Assembly: GCF_002885955.2 (NCBI RefSeq)
Contig: NZ_POQS01000009.1
Span: 69,437-133,436 of the forward strand
Source of the DNA: Achromobacter pulmonis
Lineage (GTDB): Bacteria; Pseudomonadota; Gammaproteobacteria; Burkholderiales; Burkholderiaceae_B
Reading direction: 5' to 3'
Length of the DNA stretch: 64,000 nt
Below are positions 45,296 to 53,536 of this stretch, one piece after another (position 1 is the first letter of the stretch; the number at the start of each line of letters is the position of its first letter). Below the pieces are notes generated by a model. The model ran no database searches and was not told the DNA's origin. It saw only the letters and a list, made by a program, of their open reading frames with translations. The translations under genes and the position numbers were made by a program.

Positions 45296-46642
45296 ATGTT
45301 CGAAAAAATCCTGATCGCCAACCGGGGCGAAATCGCCCTGCGCATTCAGCGCGCTTGTCGCGAGCTGGGCATCAAGACCGTGGTCGTGCACTCCGAGGCC
45401 GACCGCGAAGCCAAGTACGTGCGCCTGGCCGATGAATCCGTGTGCATCGGGCCCGCGCCGTCGCGCGAAAGCTACCTGAACATGCCGGCCATCATCTCGG
45501 CCGCCGAAGTCACGGATTCCGAGGCCATCCACCCCGGCTACGGTTTCCTGTCCGAGAACGCCGATTTCGCCGATCGCGTCGAGAAAAGCGGCTTCGTGTT
45601 CATCGGCCCGCGTCCCGACACCATCCGCCTGATGGGCGACAAGGTCAGCGCCAAGCGCGCCATGATCGAAGCCGGCGTGCCGGTGGTGCCGGGCTCGGAA
45701 GGCGCGTTGCCCGACGATCCGCAGGAAATCCTGCGCGTTGCGCGTGAAGTCGGCTATCCGGTCATCATCAAGGCCGCCGGCGGCGGCGGTGGCCGCGGCA
45801 TGCGCGTGGTGTACACCGAGGCCGCGCTGCTCAACGCCGTCACCATGACGCGTTCGGAAGCGGGCGCCGCGTTCAACAACCCGGAAGTCTATATGGAGAA
45901 GTTCCTCGAGAACCCGCGCCATGTGGAAATCCAGGTGCTGGCCGACGGCGGACGCAACGCCGTGTGGCTGGGCGAGCGCGACTGCTCCATGCAGCGCCGC
46001 CACCAGAAGGTCATCGAAGAAGCGCCCGCGCCGGGCATCGCGCGCCGCTTGATCGAGCGCATCGGCGACCGCTGCGCCGACGCCTGCCGCAAGATGGGCT
46101 ACCGCGGCGCCGGCACGTTCGAGTTCCTGTACGAAAACGGCGAGTTCTATTTCATCGAAATGAACACCCGCATCCAGGTCGAGCACCCGGTCACCGAGCT
46201 GATCACCGGCGTGGACCTGGTCCAGCAGCAGATCCTGATCGCCGCCGGCGAGAAGTTCACGCTGCGCCAGCGCGACATTTCGTTCAAGGGCCACGCCATC
46301 GAATGCCGCATCAACGCCGAAGATCCGTTCCGCTTCGTGCCCAGCCCGGGGCGCATCACCAACTGGCATACGCCGGGCGGCCCGGGCGTGCGCATCGATT
46401 CGCACGCGTTCAACGGCTATTTCGTGCCGCCGAACTATGATTCGATGATCGCCAAGGTCATTACCTACGGCGATACGCGCGACCAGGCGCTGGCGCGCAT
46501 GCGCATCGCGCTGTCGGAAATGGTGGTGGAAGGCATCTCCACCAACATCCCGCTGCATCGCGAACTGTTGCAGGACGCCCGCTTCATCGAGGGCGGCACC
46601 AGCATCCACTACCTGGAAAACAAGTTGGCGCAGCGTCCCTGA
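45296..46642 (+). CDS. accC: Acetyl-CoA carboxylase, biotin carboxylase subunit
   Basis: 448 residues. FEKILIANRGEIALRIQRACRELGIKTV start, ATP-grasp region with glycine loop KAAGGGGGRGMRVV, HVEIQVLADG, ERDCSMQRRHQKVIEEAPAP, FIEMNTRIQVEHPVTE and RINAEDPFRFVPSPG. It carboxylates the biotin on AccB using ATP and bicarbonate. An intrinsic terminator follows directly. Confidence 0.97.
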   Translation: MFEKILIANRGEIALRIQRACRELGIKTVVVHSEADREAKYVRLADESVCIGPAPSRESYLNMPAIISAAEVTDSEAIHPGYGFLSENADFADRVEKSGFVFIGPRPDTIRLMGDKVSAKRAMIEAGVPVVPGSEGALPDDPQEILRVAREVGYPVIIKAAGGGGGRGMRVVYTEAALLNAVTMTRSEAGAAFNNPEVYMEKFLENPRHVEIQVLADGGRNAVWLGERDCSMQRRHQKVIEEAPAPGIARRLIERIGDRCADACRKMGYRGAGTFEFLYENGEFYFIEMNTRIQVEHPVTELITGVDLVQQQILIAAGEKFTLRQRDISFKGHAIECRINAEDPFRFVPSPGRITNWHTPGGPGVRIDSHAFNGYFVPPNYDSMIAKVITYGDTRDQALARMRIALSEMVVEGISTNIPLHRELLQDARFIEGGTSIHYLENKLAQRP

Positions 46643-46653
46643 CCAACGATTCT

Positions 46654-46674
46654 GGGGCCTCACGGCCCCTTTTT
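46654..46674 (+). terminator. Intrinsic terminator after accC
   Basis: GGGGCC (46654-46659), TCAC loop, GGCCCC (46664-46669), then five T (46670-46674). It lies 11 bases after the accC stop codon and should end the accBC transcript. Confidence 0.8.
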
Positions 46675-46717
46675 GCGCCAAGGAACCCGTCTCTGCGGAG
46701 CCGCTCCAAAGCGATAG

Positions 46718-46755
46718 GGCCGACGGGCCGCGGCATGCGCCGCGGCCCGTCGGCC
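46718..46755 (+). promoter_or_regulatory. 17-bp perfect hairpin in the leader of prmA
   Basis: GGCCGACGGGCCGCGGC (46718-46734) pairs with 46739-46755 across an ATGC loop. It ends 16 bases before the prmA ATG. It has no T-tract, so not a standard terminator; such a stable stem so near the start could block ribosome access or act as a protein-binding leader. Confidence 0.5.
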
Positions 46756-46771
46756 AGATGGAAGAACTATC

Positions 46772-47701
46772 ATGCGTGAACTCGTGCTCCATTGCCTGGA
46801 GGCTCAGGCCGAGGCCCTGTCCGATGCGCTGCTCGAAGCGGGCGTGCTGTCGGTGTCGGTCGAAGACGCCGACCTGGGCACCGATGACGAGCGCCCCTTG
46901 TTCGGCGAGCCGGGCACCGAGCCCGACGTCCAGGCCTGGGACCGCAACCGCGTCGTCGCGCTGTTGCCCGATGGCGCCGATCCGGCCCAGATCATGGCCG
47001 AGGCCGCCGAGGCCGGCGAGCTCGACCCGGCGCTGTTCGCCGGCTGGAGCCTGCGCGAAGTCCCCGACGCGGACTGGGTGCGCCTGACGCAGTCGCAATT
47101 CGGCCCCATCCACATCGCCGAACGCCTGTGGATCGTGCCCAGCTGGCATCGCGACAATCCCGACGTGCCCGGTTTCGAGCCGGACGCGCCGGCGCAGGAC
47201 GGCGCGATCCACATCGAACTCGATCCCGGCCTGGCCTTCGGCACCGGCAGCCATCCGACCACGCATCTGTGCCTGGCCTGGCTGGAAGCCGACATGCCGC
47301 AGGGCGCCACGCTGCTGGACTACGGCTGCGGCTCGGGCATCCTGGCCATCGCCGCGCGCAAGCTGGGCGCGGGTCCGACCCTGGCGGTCGACATCGACGC
47401 CCAGGCCGTGCAGAGCACGGCCTTCAACGCCGGGGTCAATCAAGTCGAACTCCAGGCCATGCTGCCCGACGCGCTGCCCGAAGGCACGTTCGGCGTGGTG
47501 GTGGCCAACATCCTGTCCAATCCGCTCAAGGTGCTGGCTCCCATGCTGGCCGGGCGCGTTGCCGCCGGCGGCCATCTGGTGCTGTCGGGCGTGCTCGAGC
47601 GCCAGGCCGAGGAAGTCGCCGCCGCGTACGCGCCCTGGATCGCCATGTCGGTCTGGCGCGCCCGCGACGGCTGGGTCTGCCTGCACGGCCGCAAGGCCTG
47701 A
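46772..47701 (+). CDS. prmA: Ribosomal protein L11 methyltransferase
   Basis: 309 residues. N-terminal L11-binding domain (RELVLHCLEAQAEALSDALLEAGVLSVSVEDAD), then the SAM domain with IHIELDPGLAFGTGSHPTTHLCLAWL, LLDYGCGSGILAIAARKLGA, VDIDAQAV and VVANILSNPL. It trimethylates L11. The accBC-prmA order is common in beta- and gammaproteobacteria. A strong hairpin lies just upstream of its start. Confidence 0.96.
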   Translation: MRELVLHCLEAQAEALSDALLEAGVLSVSVEDADLGTDDERPLFGEPGTEPDVQAWDRNRVVALLPDGADPAQIMAEAAEAGELDPALFAGWSLREVPDADWVRLTQSQFGPIHIAERLWIVPSWHRDNPDVPGFEPDAPAQDGAIHIELDPGLAFGTGSHPTTHLCLAWLEADMPQGATLLDYGCGSGILAIAARKLGAGPTLAVDIDAQAVQSTAFNAGVNQVELQAMLPDALPEGTFGVVVANILSNPLKVLAPMLAGRVAAGGHLVLSGVLERQAEEVAAAYAPWIAMSVWRARDGWVCLHGRKA

Positions 47702-47725
47702 GCGCCCGCGCCGCGTGACCGCGTC

Positions 47726-48823
47726 ATGGCACTGACCACCCGCTGCCCGCAGTGCGGCACCTCCTTCAAGGTGGTGCCCGACCAGCTTCGGGTGCGCAAC
47801 GGCCTGGTGCGCTGCGGAGCCTGCGCGACCGTGTTCGACGGCCGCGCCTGCCTGCTGTCGGAGGCGGGCGCACCGCCCGTCGCGCCGCCGCCCGCGGCGC
47901 CGTCCGTGCCGCCCGCGCATGCCAACGCCGCGCCGGTGCTGACGCCGCCGGCCGCTCCCGTCGCCGCTCCCGCGGAAATCCCTCCCTGGGAAGACGAGCC
48001 GCACATTCCTGCCGTCGCGCCCGAGCCGCCGCCTGCCCCCGCGCCGTCGCCCGCCGTGCTGCGCGGCCGCGACGACATCCGCCGGCGCGCCGAACCCATG
48101 ATCGGCCCGTATGCCGATCCGGACGGCCGCAGCCGGCACGTGGACGTGCGCGACGAAGCGCGCGACGACGAGTACGAGGACGAAGACGAATACGCGCAGG
48201 ACCAACGCGAGGACTACGACGATCCGCGCGAGCCGGTGCTGGGCGACACGCGCACGCGCTATTCCAGCGCCACCGACGTGGGCCGCGCGCCGCCCGAGTT
48301 CCTGGACCAGGACCGCGAGGACCGCCGCAGCCTGATCGGCAAGCTGTGGGGCGCGGCCTGCCTGGCCGGCCTGATCGCGCTGGCTTTCCAGTTGCTGTAC
48401 GTGTATCGCAGCGACATCGCCAACGCCGTGCCGGCCTTGCGGCCGGTGCTGGAAAGCGTGTGCCGGCCGCCCCAATGCACCGTGGGCTACGCGCGCCGCA
48501 TCGAGCGCATCGCGATTTCGTCGTCGTCGCTGCAGCCGCCGGCCGGCGCCGCCGCCATCGACGACGGGCGCACCCGGCTGGTGCTGCGCCTGGTGCTGCG
48601 CAACCGCTACGACAAGCCGCAGCACTGGCCGGCGCTGGTGCTGGACCTGACCGACCTGTCGGACACGGTGGTCGTGCGCCGCGTGCTGATGCCCGAAAAC
48701 TACCTGACTCCCGAGCAGCTGCGCGGCCCGTTCGCGCCGGCCGGCGAGCTGAAAGTCTCCGTACCCATTGAAGTGACCGGCGTGCAGGTCAATGGCTACC
48801 AAATCGATAAATTCTTTCCTTAA
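47726..48823 (+). CDS. Zinc-ribbon (MJ0042) and DUF3426 domain membrane protein
   Basis: 365 residues. N-terminal zinc ribbon with two CxxC pairs (RCPQCGTSFKVV...RCGACATVF), a ~160-residue low-complexity linker first Ala/Pro-rich then acidic (DEYEDEDEYAQDQREDYDD), a membrane helix (GAACLAGLIALAFQLLYVY) and a C-terminal DUF3426 domain (RLVLRLVLRNRYDKPQHWPALVLDLTDLSDTVVVRRVL). It follows prmA by 24 bases, a conserved beta-proteobacterial arrangement. Function unknown. Confidence 0.88.
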   Translation: MALTTRCPQCGTSFKVVPDQLRVRNGLVRCGACATVFDGRACLLSEAGAPPVAPPPAAPSVPPAHANAAPVLTPPAAPVAAPAEIPPWEDEPHIPAVAPEPPPAPAPSPAVLRGRDDIRRRAEPMIGPYADPDGRSRHVDVRDEARDDEYEDEDEYAQDQREDYDDPREPVLGDTRTRYSSATDVGRAPPEFLDQDREDRRSLIGKLWGAACLAGLIALAFQLLYVYRSDIANAVPALRPVLESVCRPPQCTVGYARRIERIAISSSSLQPPAGAAAIDDGRTRLVLRLVLRNRYDKPQHWPALVLDLTDLSDTVVVRRVLMPENYLTPEQLRGPFAPAGELKVSVPIEVTGVQVNGYQIDKFFP

Positions 48824-48835
48824 AGGATGACAAGC

Positions 48836-49777
48836 ATGGCGACCCCCGTTCTGGTCTGCGGTTCGATGGCGTTCGACACCATCGCGGTGTTCGAAGGACG
48901 CTTCAAGGAACACATCCTGGCCGACCGCGTGCAATCCCTGAGCGTGTCGTTCCTGGTGCCCAGCATGCGCAAGGAATACGGCGGCTGCTCGGGCAATATC
49001 GCCTACAACATGCAGCTGCTGGGCGGCAAGCCGGTGCCGGTGGCCACCGTGGGCGAGGACGCCGGCGAATACCTGGAGCGCCTGTCCGGCCTGGGCATCG
49101 ACGTCAGCCGCGTGAAGGTCGTGCCCGGCACCTTCACGGCGCAATGCTTTATCACCACCGACCTGGACGACAACCAGATCGCGGCCTTCCACCCGGGCGC
49201 CATGTCGCACTCGGCCGACAACGACCTGAGCGACGCCGACGCGGCCTGGGCCATCGTCGCGCCCGACGCCAAGGAGGGCATGTTCGCCCACGCCGAGCGC
49301 CTGAACAAACGCGGCATCCCGTTCATTTTCGACCTGGGCCAGGCCATGCCGCTGTTCGACGGCGCCGACCTGGAGCGCATGCTCGGACTGGCGCAGGCGC
49401 TGGCCGTCAACGATTACGAGGCCGGCGTGGTGGAGCAGCGCACCGGCCGCAGCATGGCCGATATCGCCCGCTCGCTGCAGGCCGTGGTGGTGACGCGCGG
49501 CGGCGAAGGCGCCACGCTGCTGACCGAAGGCAAGACCATCGAGATCGAGCCGGTGCGCGCCGCCGCCGTGGTGGACCCCACCGGCTGCGGCGACGCGCAG
49601 CGCGGCGGCCTGCTGTACGGCCTGACCAGCGGCTGGAGCTGGCAAGACAGCTGCCGCCTGGGCAACGTCATGGGCGCCATCAAGATCGCTTCGCGCGGGC
49701 CGCAGAACCATGCGCCGTCGCGCGCCGAGATCGACGCGGTGCTGCACGCCACGTACGGCATCCGCCTGCCGGCCTGA
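48836..49777 (+). CDS. PfkB-family carbohydrate/adenosine kinase
   Basis: 313 residues from ATG 48836, with AAAGGA eight bases upstream; an ATG at 48827 overlaps that site. Ribokinase fold: GSMAFDTIAVF, YGGCSGNIAYNMQLLGGKPVPVATVGEDAGEYLERL, and near the C-terminus VVDPTGCGDAQRGGLLYGL, where the anion-hole motif usually reads DTTGAGDAF; the Asp of GD is kept. Close to proteins annotated as adenosine kinase in related genera. It phosphorylates a sugar or nucleoside; substrate not certain. Confidence 0.88.
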   Translation: MATPVLVCGSMAFDTIAVFEGRFKEHILADRVQSLSVSFLVPSMRKEYGGCSGNIAYNMQLLGGKPVPVATVGEDAGEYLERLSGLGIDVSRVKVVPGTFTAQCFITTDLDDNQIAAFHPGAMSHSADNDLSDADAAWAIVAPDAKEGMFAHAERLNKRGIPFIFDLGQAMPLFDGADLERMLGLAQALAVNDYEAGVVEQRTGRSMADIARSLQAVVVTRGGEGATLLTEGKTIEIEPVRAAAVVDPTGCGDAQRGGLLYGLTSGWSWQDSCRLGNVMGAIKIASRGPQNHAPSRAEIDAVLHATYGIRLPA

Positions 49778-49954
49778 GCGGCCGGGAACCCGGCGGCGCG
49801 GGCCAGGTCGAATCATCGTCGGGACGGCCGCTGCGCGGGCTGCGCTGTTTGCAGCTTCTGGCCTTGAGTTTCAGTATGTTGCAGCAGCGTGAACCGTCCC
49901 TCGCGGGCAGAGTATGATCGAATAGTCGTCGGCCTTGCCGATCGAGGAGTCCAA

Positions 49955-50458
49955 ATGAACCAAAGCAAATCCATTACCCTGGCCGCGCCGCGCACCGGCC
50001 GCTGGCTCGCCATCGCCGCCGTCGTCACCTCGCTGGCCGTGCTGGGCGGCTGCGCCAACCGCAGCGCTTCCAGCGGCGTCTACAGCTATGACCAGGCGCA
50101 GCGCGAACAGATCGTGCGCACCGGTACCGTCACCGGCGTGCGCCCCATCGTGATCCAGGACGACAAGTCCAGCGGCGTCGGCATGGTTGCCGGCGGCGCG
50201 CTCGGCGGCGTGGCGGGCAACGCCATCGGCGGCGGCACCGGCCGCACCATCGCCACCGTCGGCGGCGTCATCCTGGGCGCGCTGGCGGGCAACGCCGTTG
50301 AAAACCGCGTCGGCAAGAGCTCCGGCTACGAAATCACCGTGCGCCTGGACAACGGCGAAACCCGCGTGGTCGCCCAGGAAGCGGACGTGCCCATCAGCGT
50401 GGGCCAGCGCGTCCAGGTGATCAGCGGCTCCGGTCCCACCCGCGTCACGCCGATGTAA
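49955..50458 (+). CDS. Glycine-zipper 2TM outer-membrane lipoprotein (SlyB/PcP-like)
   Basis: 167 residues. Lipoprotein signal with lipobox LAVLGGC, Cys33. The middle holds the glycine zipper GMVAGGALGGVAGNAIGGGTGRTIATVGGVILGALAGNAVENRVG, and the C-terminal part is a small beta domain (YEITVRLDNGETRVVAQEADVPISVGQRVQVISG). SlyB-type proteins sit in the outer membrane and help stabilise it under stress. GAGGAG precedes the ATG; a clear intrinsic terminator follows. Confidence 0.92.
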   Translation: MNQSKSITLAAPRTGRWLAIAAVVTSLAVLGGCANRSASSGVYSYDQAQREQIVRTGTVTGVRPIVIQDDKSSGVGMVAGGALGGVAGNAIGGGTGRTIATVGGVILGALAGNAVENRVGKSSGYEITVRLDNGETRVVAQEADVPISVGQRVQVISGSGPTRVTPM

Positions 50459-50478
50459 ATTGCCGCCATCCCGGCGCC

Positions 50479-50503
50479 AAGCCCGCGCAAGCGGGCTTTT
50501 TTT
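50479..50503 (+). terminator. Intrinsic terminator after the glycine-zipper lipoprotein gene
   Basis: AAGCCCGC (50479-50486), GCAA loop, GCGGGCTT (50491-50498) running into a T-tract to 50503. A textbook stem and tetraloop 20 bases after the stop codon. Confidence 0.9.
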
Positions 50504-50680
50504 CGGCCTGTCGCGGCGCCGCAACGCGGCGTCTCGGGACTTACCCGCAAGCGCCCGCCTACCGCAAAAGTTCAATGGCGGTCCGGCCTGCGTAGTGACA
50601 TGATTGCGCCTGCGATCGACGCCGCCGCGCGTACATCATGTAACTATCTGCTTCGCGGCGTCGTTCATGGCGGGCTGGAA

Positions 50681-50697
50681 TTTCAGTTCGGTTTCAG
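50681..50697 (+). promoter_or_regulatory. TTTCAG-N5-TTTCAG direct repeat upstream of dltC
   Basis: Two identical hexamers one helical turn apart (50681-50686 and 50692-50697), 80 bases before the dltC start. This spacing is typical of OmpR-family response-regulator sites such as those of PhoP and PmrA. The regulator is not identified. Confidence 0.4.
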
Positions 50698-50777
50698 CAT
50701 TTCCTCAGTAATCTCATCGTCCTCTATCCCAGGGCAGGGGACGTTCGCCCACAAGGCAACGCAACGCTGCACGAACC

Positions 50778-51017
50778 ATGCATTCCGAGCAAGAACTCCA
50801 CACCAGGATCGGCGAGATCGTCGAGTCGATCGTCATGAAGAAAGTCACTCCCGACACGCAGCTGATCGCCAGCGGCCTGGTCGACTCGCTGGCCGCCGTC
50901 GACATCACGCTGGCGGTCGAGTCGGAGTACGGTTGCAGCATCCCGGCTCCCGAGATCGCGGAGCATCTACAGTCGGTCCGCACGCTTGCCGGCTATGTCG
51001 CTGCCCATACTGCGTAA
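50778..51017 (+). CDS. dltC: D-alanyl carrier protein-like acyl carrier protein (DltC)
   Basis: 79 residues with the phosphopantetheine site LVDSLAAVD (S37). Short and acidic like DltC. It would receive D-alanine as a thioester from the adenylating enzyme at the end of this operon and hand it to the membrane transfer machinery. First gene of the dltC-dltD-small ORF-dltB-dltA set, called dra in B. pertussis. It overlaps dltD by 23 bases. Confidence 0.9.
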   Translation: MHSEQELHTRIGEIVESIVMKKVTPDTQLIASGLVDSLAAVDITLAVESEYGCSIPAPEIAEHLQSVRTLAGYVAAHTA

Positions 51018-52179
51018 TTCGCGCTTCTGTTCGCACGTCGCGGCCGCCGCGACGGCGGTGGCGCTGGCCATCGGCGCCTATTGCGGCGCCGACGAGCTGC
51101 TCAGCCGCATGGTGGTCCCCACGCAGCAGGCCGCGGTCGCGGCCGGCAGAAGCAACTACCTGCCCAACCTGGGGCCGGACTGGGGCACGCAGCACGTCAA
51201 CCTGGAGCGCCTGGGCAACGCCCTGAGCGACGGCACGCTGGTCGTGCTGGGCTCGTCGGAATTGTCCAGCCATGACCTGCGCTTCGTGCCCTACCGCTTT
51301 TTCCCGCAAGAGCTGAAGGTGCCCACGCTGGCCTATGGCCACGCCATGTTCCAGTCCTACGGCATCGTCAGCGTGCTGGAGTCGGTGGCGGATTCGCTCA
51401 CGCCCAACACGCGGCTGGCGATCATGCTCTCGCCGGCCTGGTTCGCCTCGGGCGGCCAGTTGCCGCGCAGCGCCTTCGCCGAGCACGTGACCGGCCCGGT
51501 CTGGGACCGCCTGTGGGACCGCCCCAGCACGCGCGAGCAGATGCAGAACTGGATCACCGACAACGCCAACTGGGGCCTGCTCTGGCTGATCGCCAACGGC
51601 CAGGTCGCCGAGCTCAAGGACAAGCTGGCGCTGTGGTGGCAGGCGCGCAAGGAGCCGGCGCCCGACCGTCCGCGCAGCAAGCTGTCGGTGCCGGCGCACC
51701 GCTACGTGGCCTGGCCGTCGGCGGCGCGCCTGGACGCGGGCCAATGGAGCCGGATCACGCACCAGGCCCGCGAAGTCGAGCGCAAGCTGGGCGGCCACAA
51801 TCCCTACGACGTGCGCGACGATTATTACCAGCAGTACCTGGCGCCCCTGTATTCGCCGGCCCGCAACGAGTTCGCCGACGTCGATCCCATCACCCGGGCC
51901 GAACTGGGCGACCTGTCGCGCGTCATGGCCTTGCTGCAGAAGCGCAAGGTCCACGCCTATTTCGTCATCCAGCCGTTCAATCCCAAGCTCATCCTGGACG
52001 TCGAGCGCTTCGATCCGGTGGTGGCCGCCATCACCGGCATGTGCGCGCGCTACCAGATGGGCTGCCTGGACCTCTACAGCATCCCCTTCGAGCCGGGCAT
52101 GCTGCGCGACGACATGCACCTGGCCGAGCTCGGCTGGGCGCTGGCCGACCAGGGCATTGCGGAGTACTTTTCCCGATGA
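50995..52179 (+). CDS. dltD: DltD-like D-alanyl transfer protein
   Basis: 394 residues from ATG 50995; the frame also has a TTG three codons upstream. An N-terminal membrane anchor (HVAAAATAVALAIGAYCGADEL) precedes an SGNH-like hydrolase fold with nucleophile VVLGSSELSSHD and the C-terminal D/H pair in DDMHLAELGWALADQGIAEYF. In Gram-positives DltD acts outside the membrane in the last transfer of D-Ala to teichoic acid. Here the acceptor must be another envelope polymer. It overlaps the small ORF by ATGA. Confidence 0.9.
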   Translation: MSLPILRNSRFCSHVAAAATAVALAIGAYCGADELLSRMVVPTQQAAVAAGRSNYLPNLGPDWGTQHVNLERLGNALSDGTLVVLGSSELSSHDLRFVPYRFFPQELKVPTLAYGHAMFQSYGIVSVLESVADSLTPNTRLAIMLSPAWFASGGQLPRSAFAEHVTGPVWDRLWDRPSTREQMQNWITDNANWGLLWLIANGQVAELKDKLALWWQARKEPAPDRPRSKLSVPAHRYVAWPSAARLDAGQWSRITHQAREVERKLGGHNPYDVRDDYYQQYLAPLYSPARNEFADVDPITRAELGDLSRVMALLQKRKVHAYFVIQPFNPKLILDVERFDPVVAAITGMCARYQMGCLDLYSIPFEPGMLRDDMHLAELGWALADQGIAEYFSR

Positions 52180-52385
52180 ACAAATTGTTCCACTGGGCCA
52201 GGCCCAAGACGGACGATCCCGCGCAAGAGCAGGCGGCCCGCAAGGCCGCCGCTGCATGGGGGCGGCGCTTCCTGTGGCACCTGTGCCTGTATCTCGGGGT
52301 GATCCTGGTGTTCGTGCTGCAGGCGCAGCCCACCACGGGCAGCGGCGGACCGATCAAGGTCGAATTCCAATACCAACAGTTCTGA
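52176..52385 (+). CDS. Small single-pass membrane protein of the dlt operon, DltX-like
   Basis: 69 residues, start overlapping the dltD stop (ATGA) and seven bases before dltB. A charged N-terminal part (residues 1-31) is followed by one membrane helix (FLWHLCLYLGVILVFVLQA, ~32-50) and a short exported tail ending KVEFQYQQF. The last six residues fit F-x-Y-x-x-F. Gram-positive DltX is likewise a tiny single-pass protein of the operon whose conserved C-terminal tyrosine motif takes part in D-Ala transfer. Homology to DltX is inferred from size, topology, position and tail; overall sequence similarity was not tested. Confidence 0.85.
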   Translation: MNKLFHWARPKTDDPAQEQAARKAAAAWGRRFLWHLCLYLGVILVFVLQAQPTTGSGGPIKVEFQYQQF

Positions 52386-52392
52386 GCCCGGC

Positions 52393-53520
52393 ATGGAATT
52401 GTTCGCAAGCCTGAGTTTCTTCGGCGGCGCCCTGTGCGGCGGCCTGGGCCTGTTGGCGTACCGCTTCTTCGGCATGCCGATGCGCATCGGCTACCGGCAC
52501 GTCATCGGCGTGGTCTGCCTGGGCGTCTGGATGGCGGTGTTCTGGGCGCGCCCCTACCAGCCCATCGCGCTGATGGCCATCGCCGGCGGCGCGCTGTGGG
52601 CGGTGCGGCGCGGCTACATCCCGACCTGGCTGGGCGTGATCGTGACGATGGCGCCGCTGCTGCTAGTGAAGACCGGCGTGTCGCACCTGGGCGCCATGCT
52701 GGGCCTGTCGTTCGCGACCTTCCGCGCCATCGACGTGCTGCTGTTCGCGCAGCGCAACGAGCGCGTCTCGCCGCTGGACTACTTTATCTACCTGTTCTTC
52801 CCGCTTACGCTGCTGGCCGGCCCCATGTACCGCTGGCGCAATTTCCAGGCGGATCTGAAGCGCGGCTACGAAGGCGTGAACCTCAACACCTGGCTGGCCG
52901 GGCTGGAGCTGATCATGCTGGGCGTGATCCAGAAGTTCGGCCTGGCCGAGCTGATCTGGCGCTACGGCCTGGCGACGCTGGACGCGCACGACTATTCGCT
53001 GACCGGCGTGGCGCTCAATGCCTCGCTGTACAGTACCTACCTGTTTTTCGATTTCGCCGGCTACTCGACCATGGCGATCGGCATCGGCATGCTGTTCGGC
53101 TTCACGCTGCCCATCAACTTCCGCAATCCGCTGGCGACGCTGAATCCGCAGGACTTCTGGCGGCGCTGGCACATCAGCCTGTCGGAATGGCTGCGCGACG
53201 TGGTCTTCATGCCCATCTACAAGGCGCTGAGCAAGACCGCGTACTTCTCGCGCCACCGCCTGGCCGCGCAGAACATCGGCATTTTCGCGACCCTGCTGGC
53301 CATGGGCGTGTGGAACGGCCTGTCGCTGCACTACATCGTCAGCGGCCTGATGTTCGGCGCCTATTCGGTGGGCCACAACCTGCTGGTCAACGCCGCGCGC
53401 ACCCGTCCTGCATTGCAGGCCGCGCTGGCGCGCCCGTTCATGCGCCTGCTCGGGCGCGTGCTGACCCTGGCCCTGGCGGCGCTGGCGCTCTACGTGTTCA
53501 GCGGTCGCAGCCCTATTTGA
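52393..53520 (+). CDS. dltB: DltB-like MBOAT O-acyltransferase
   Basis: 375 residues, about ten membrane helices. MBOAT features: YFIYLFFPLTLLAGPMYRWRNFQ, FFDFAGYSTMAIGIGMLFGF, NFRNPLATLNPQDFWRRWHISLSEWLRDVVFMPIYKAL and the catalytic His in GVWNGLSLHYIVSGLMFGAY. It would pass D-Ala from carrier protein across the inner membrane. Flanked by the DltX-like gene and dltA. Confidence 0.93.
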   Translation: MELFASLSFFGGALCGGLGLLAYRFFGMPMRIGYRHVIGVVCLGVWMAVFWARPYQPIALMAIAGGALWAVRRGYIPTWLGVIVTMAPLLLVKTGVSHLGAMLGLSFATFRAIDVLLFAQRNERVSPLDYFIYLFFPLTLLAGPMYRWRNFQADLKRGYEGVNLNTWLAGLELIMLGVIQKFGLAELIWRYGLATLDAHDYSLTGVALNASLYSTYLFFDFAGYSTMAIGIGMLFGFTLPINFRNPLATLNPQDFWRRWHISLSEWLRDVVFMPIYKALSKTAYFSRHRLAAQNIGIFATLLAMGVWNGLSLHYIVSGLMFGAYSVGHNLLVNAARTRPALQAALARPFMRLLGRVLTLALAALALYVFSGRSPI

Positions 53521-53536
53521 CGCCGGGAGCATCGGC

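Larger units (their letters stand above)
50459..50777. other. 319-bp intergenic region before the dlt-like operon
   Basis: It holds the terminator of the lipoprotein gene (50479-50503), an ACATGAT/ATCATGT inverted repeat (50598-50604 and 50635-50641) and the TTTCAG direct repeats (50681-50697). The dlt promoter should be here, but no clear -10/-35 pair was found. Confidence 0.55.

Noticed and set aside
44807..49816. A 5-kb open frame on the minus strand opposite accB, accC, prmA and their neighbours
   Set aside because: It is the antisense shadow of well-recognised genes. Its translation is rich in Arg, Gly, His and Ala with no domain, as expected from third-position GC bias on the other strand.
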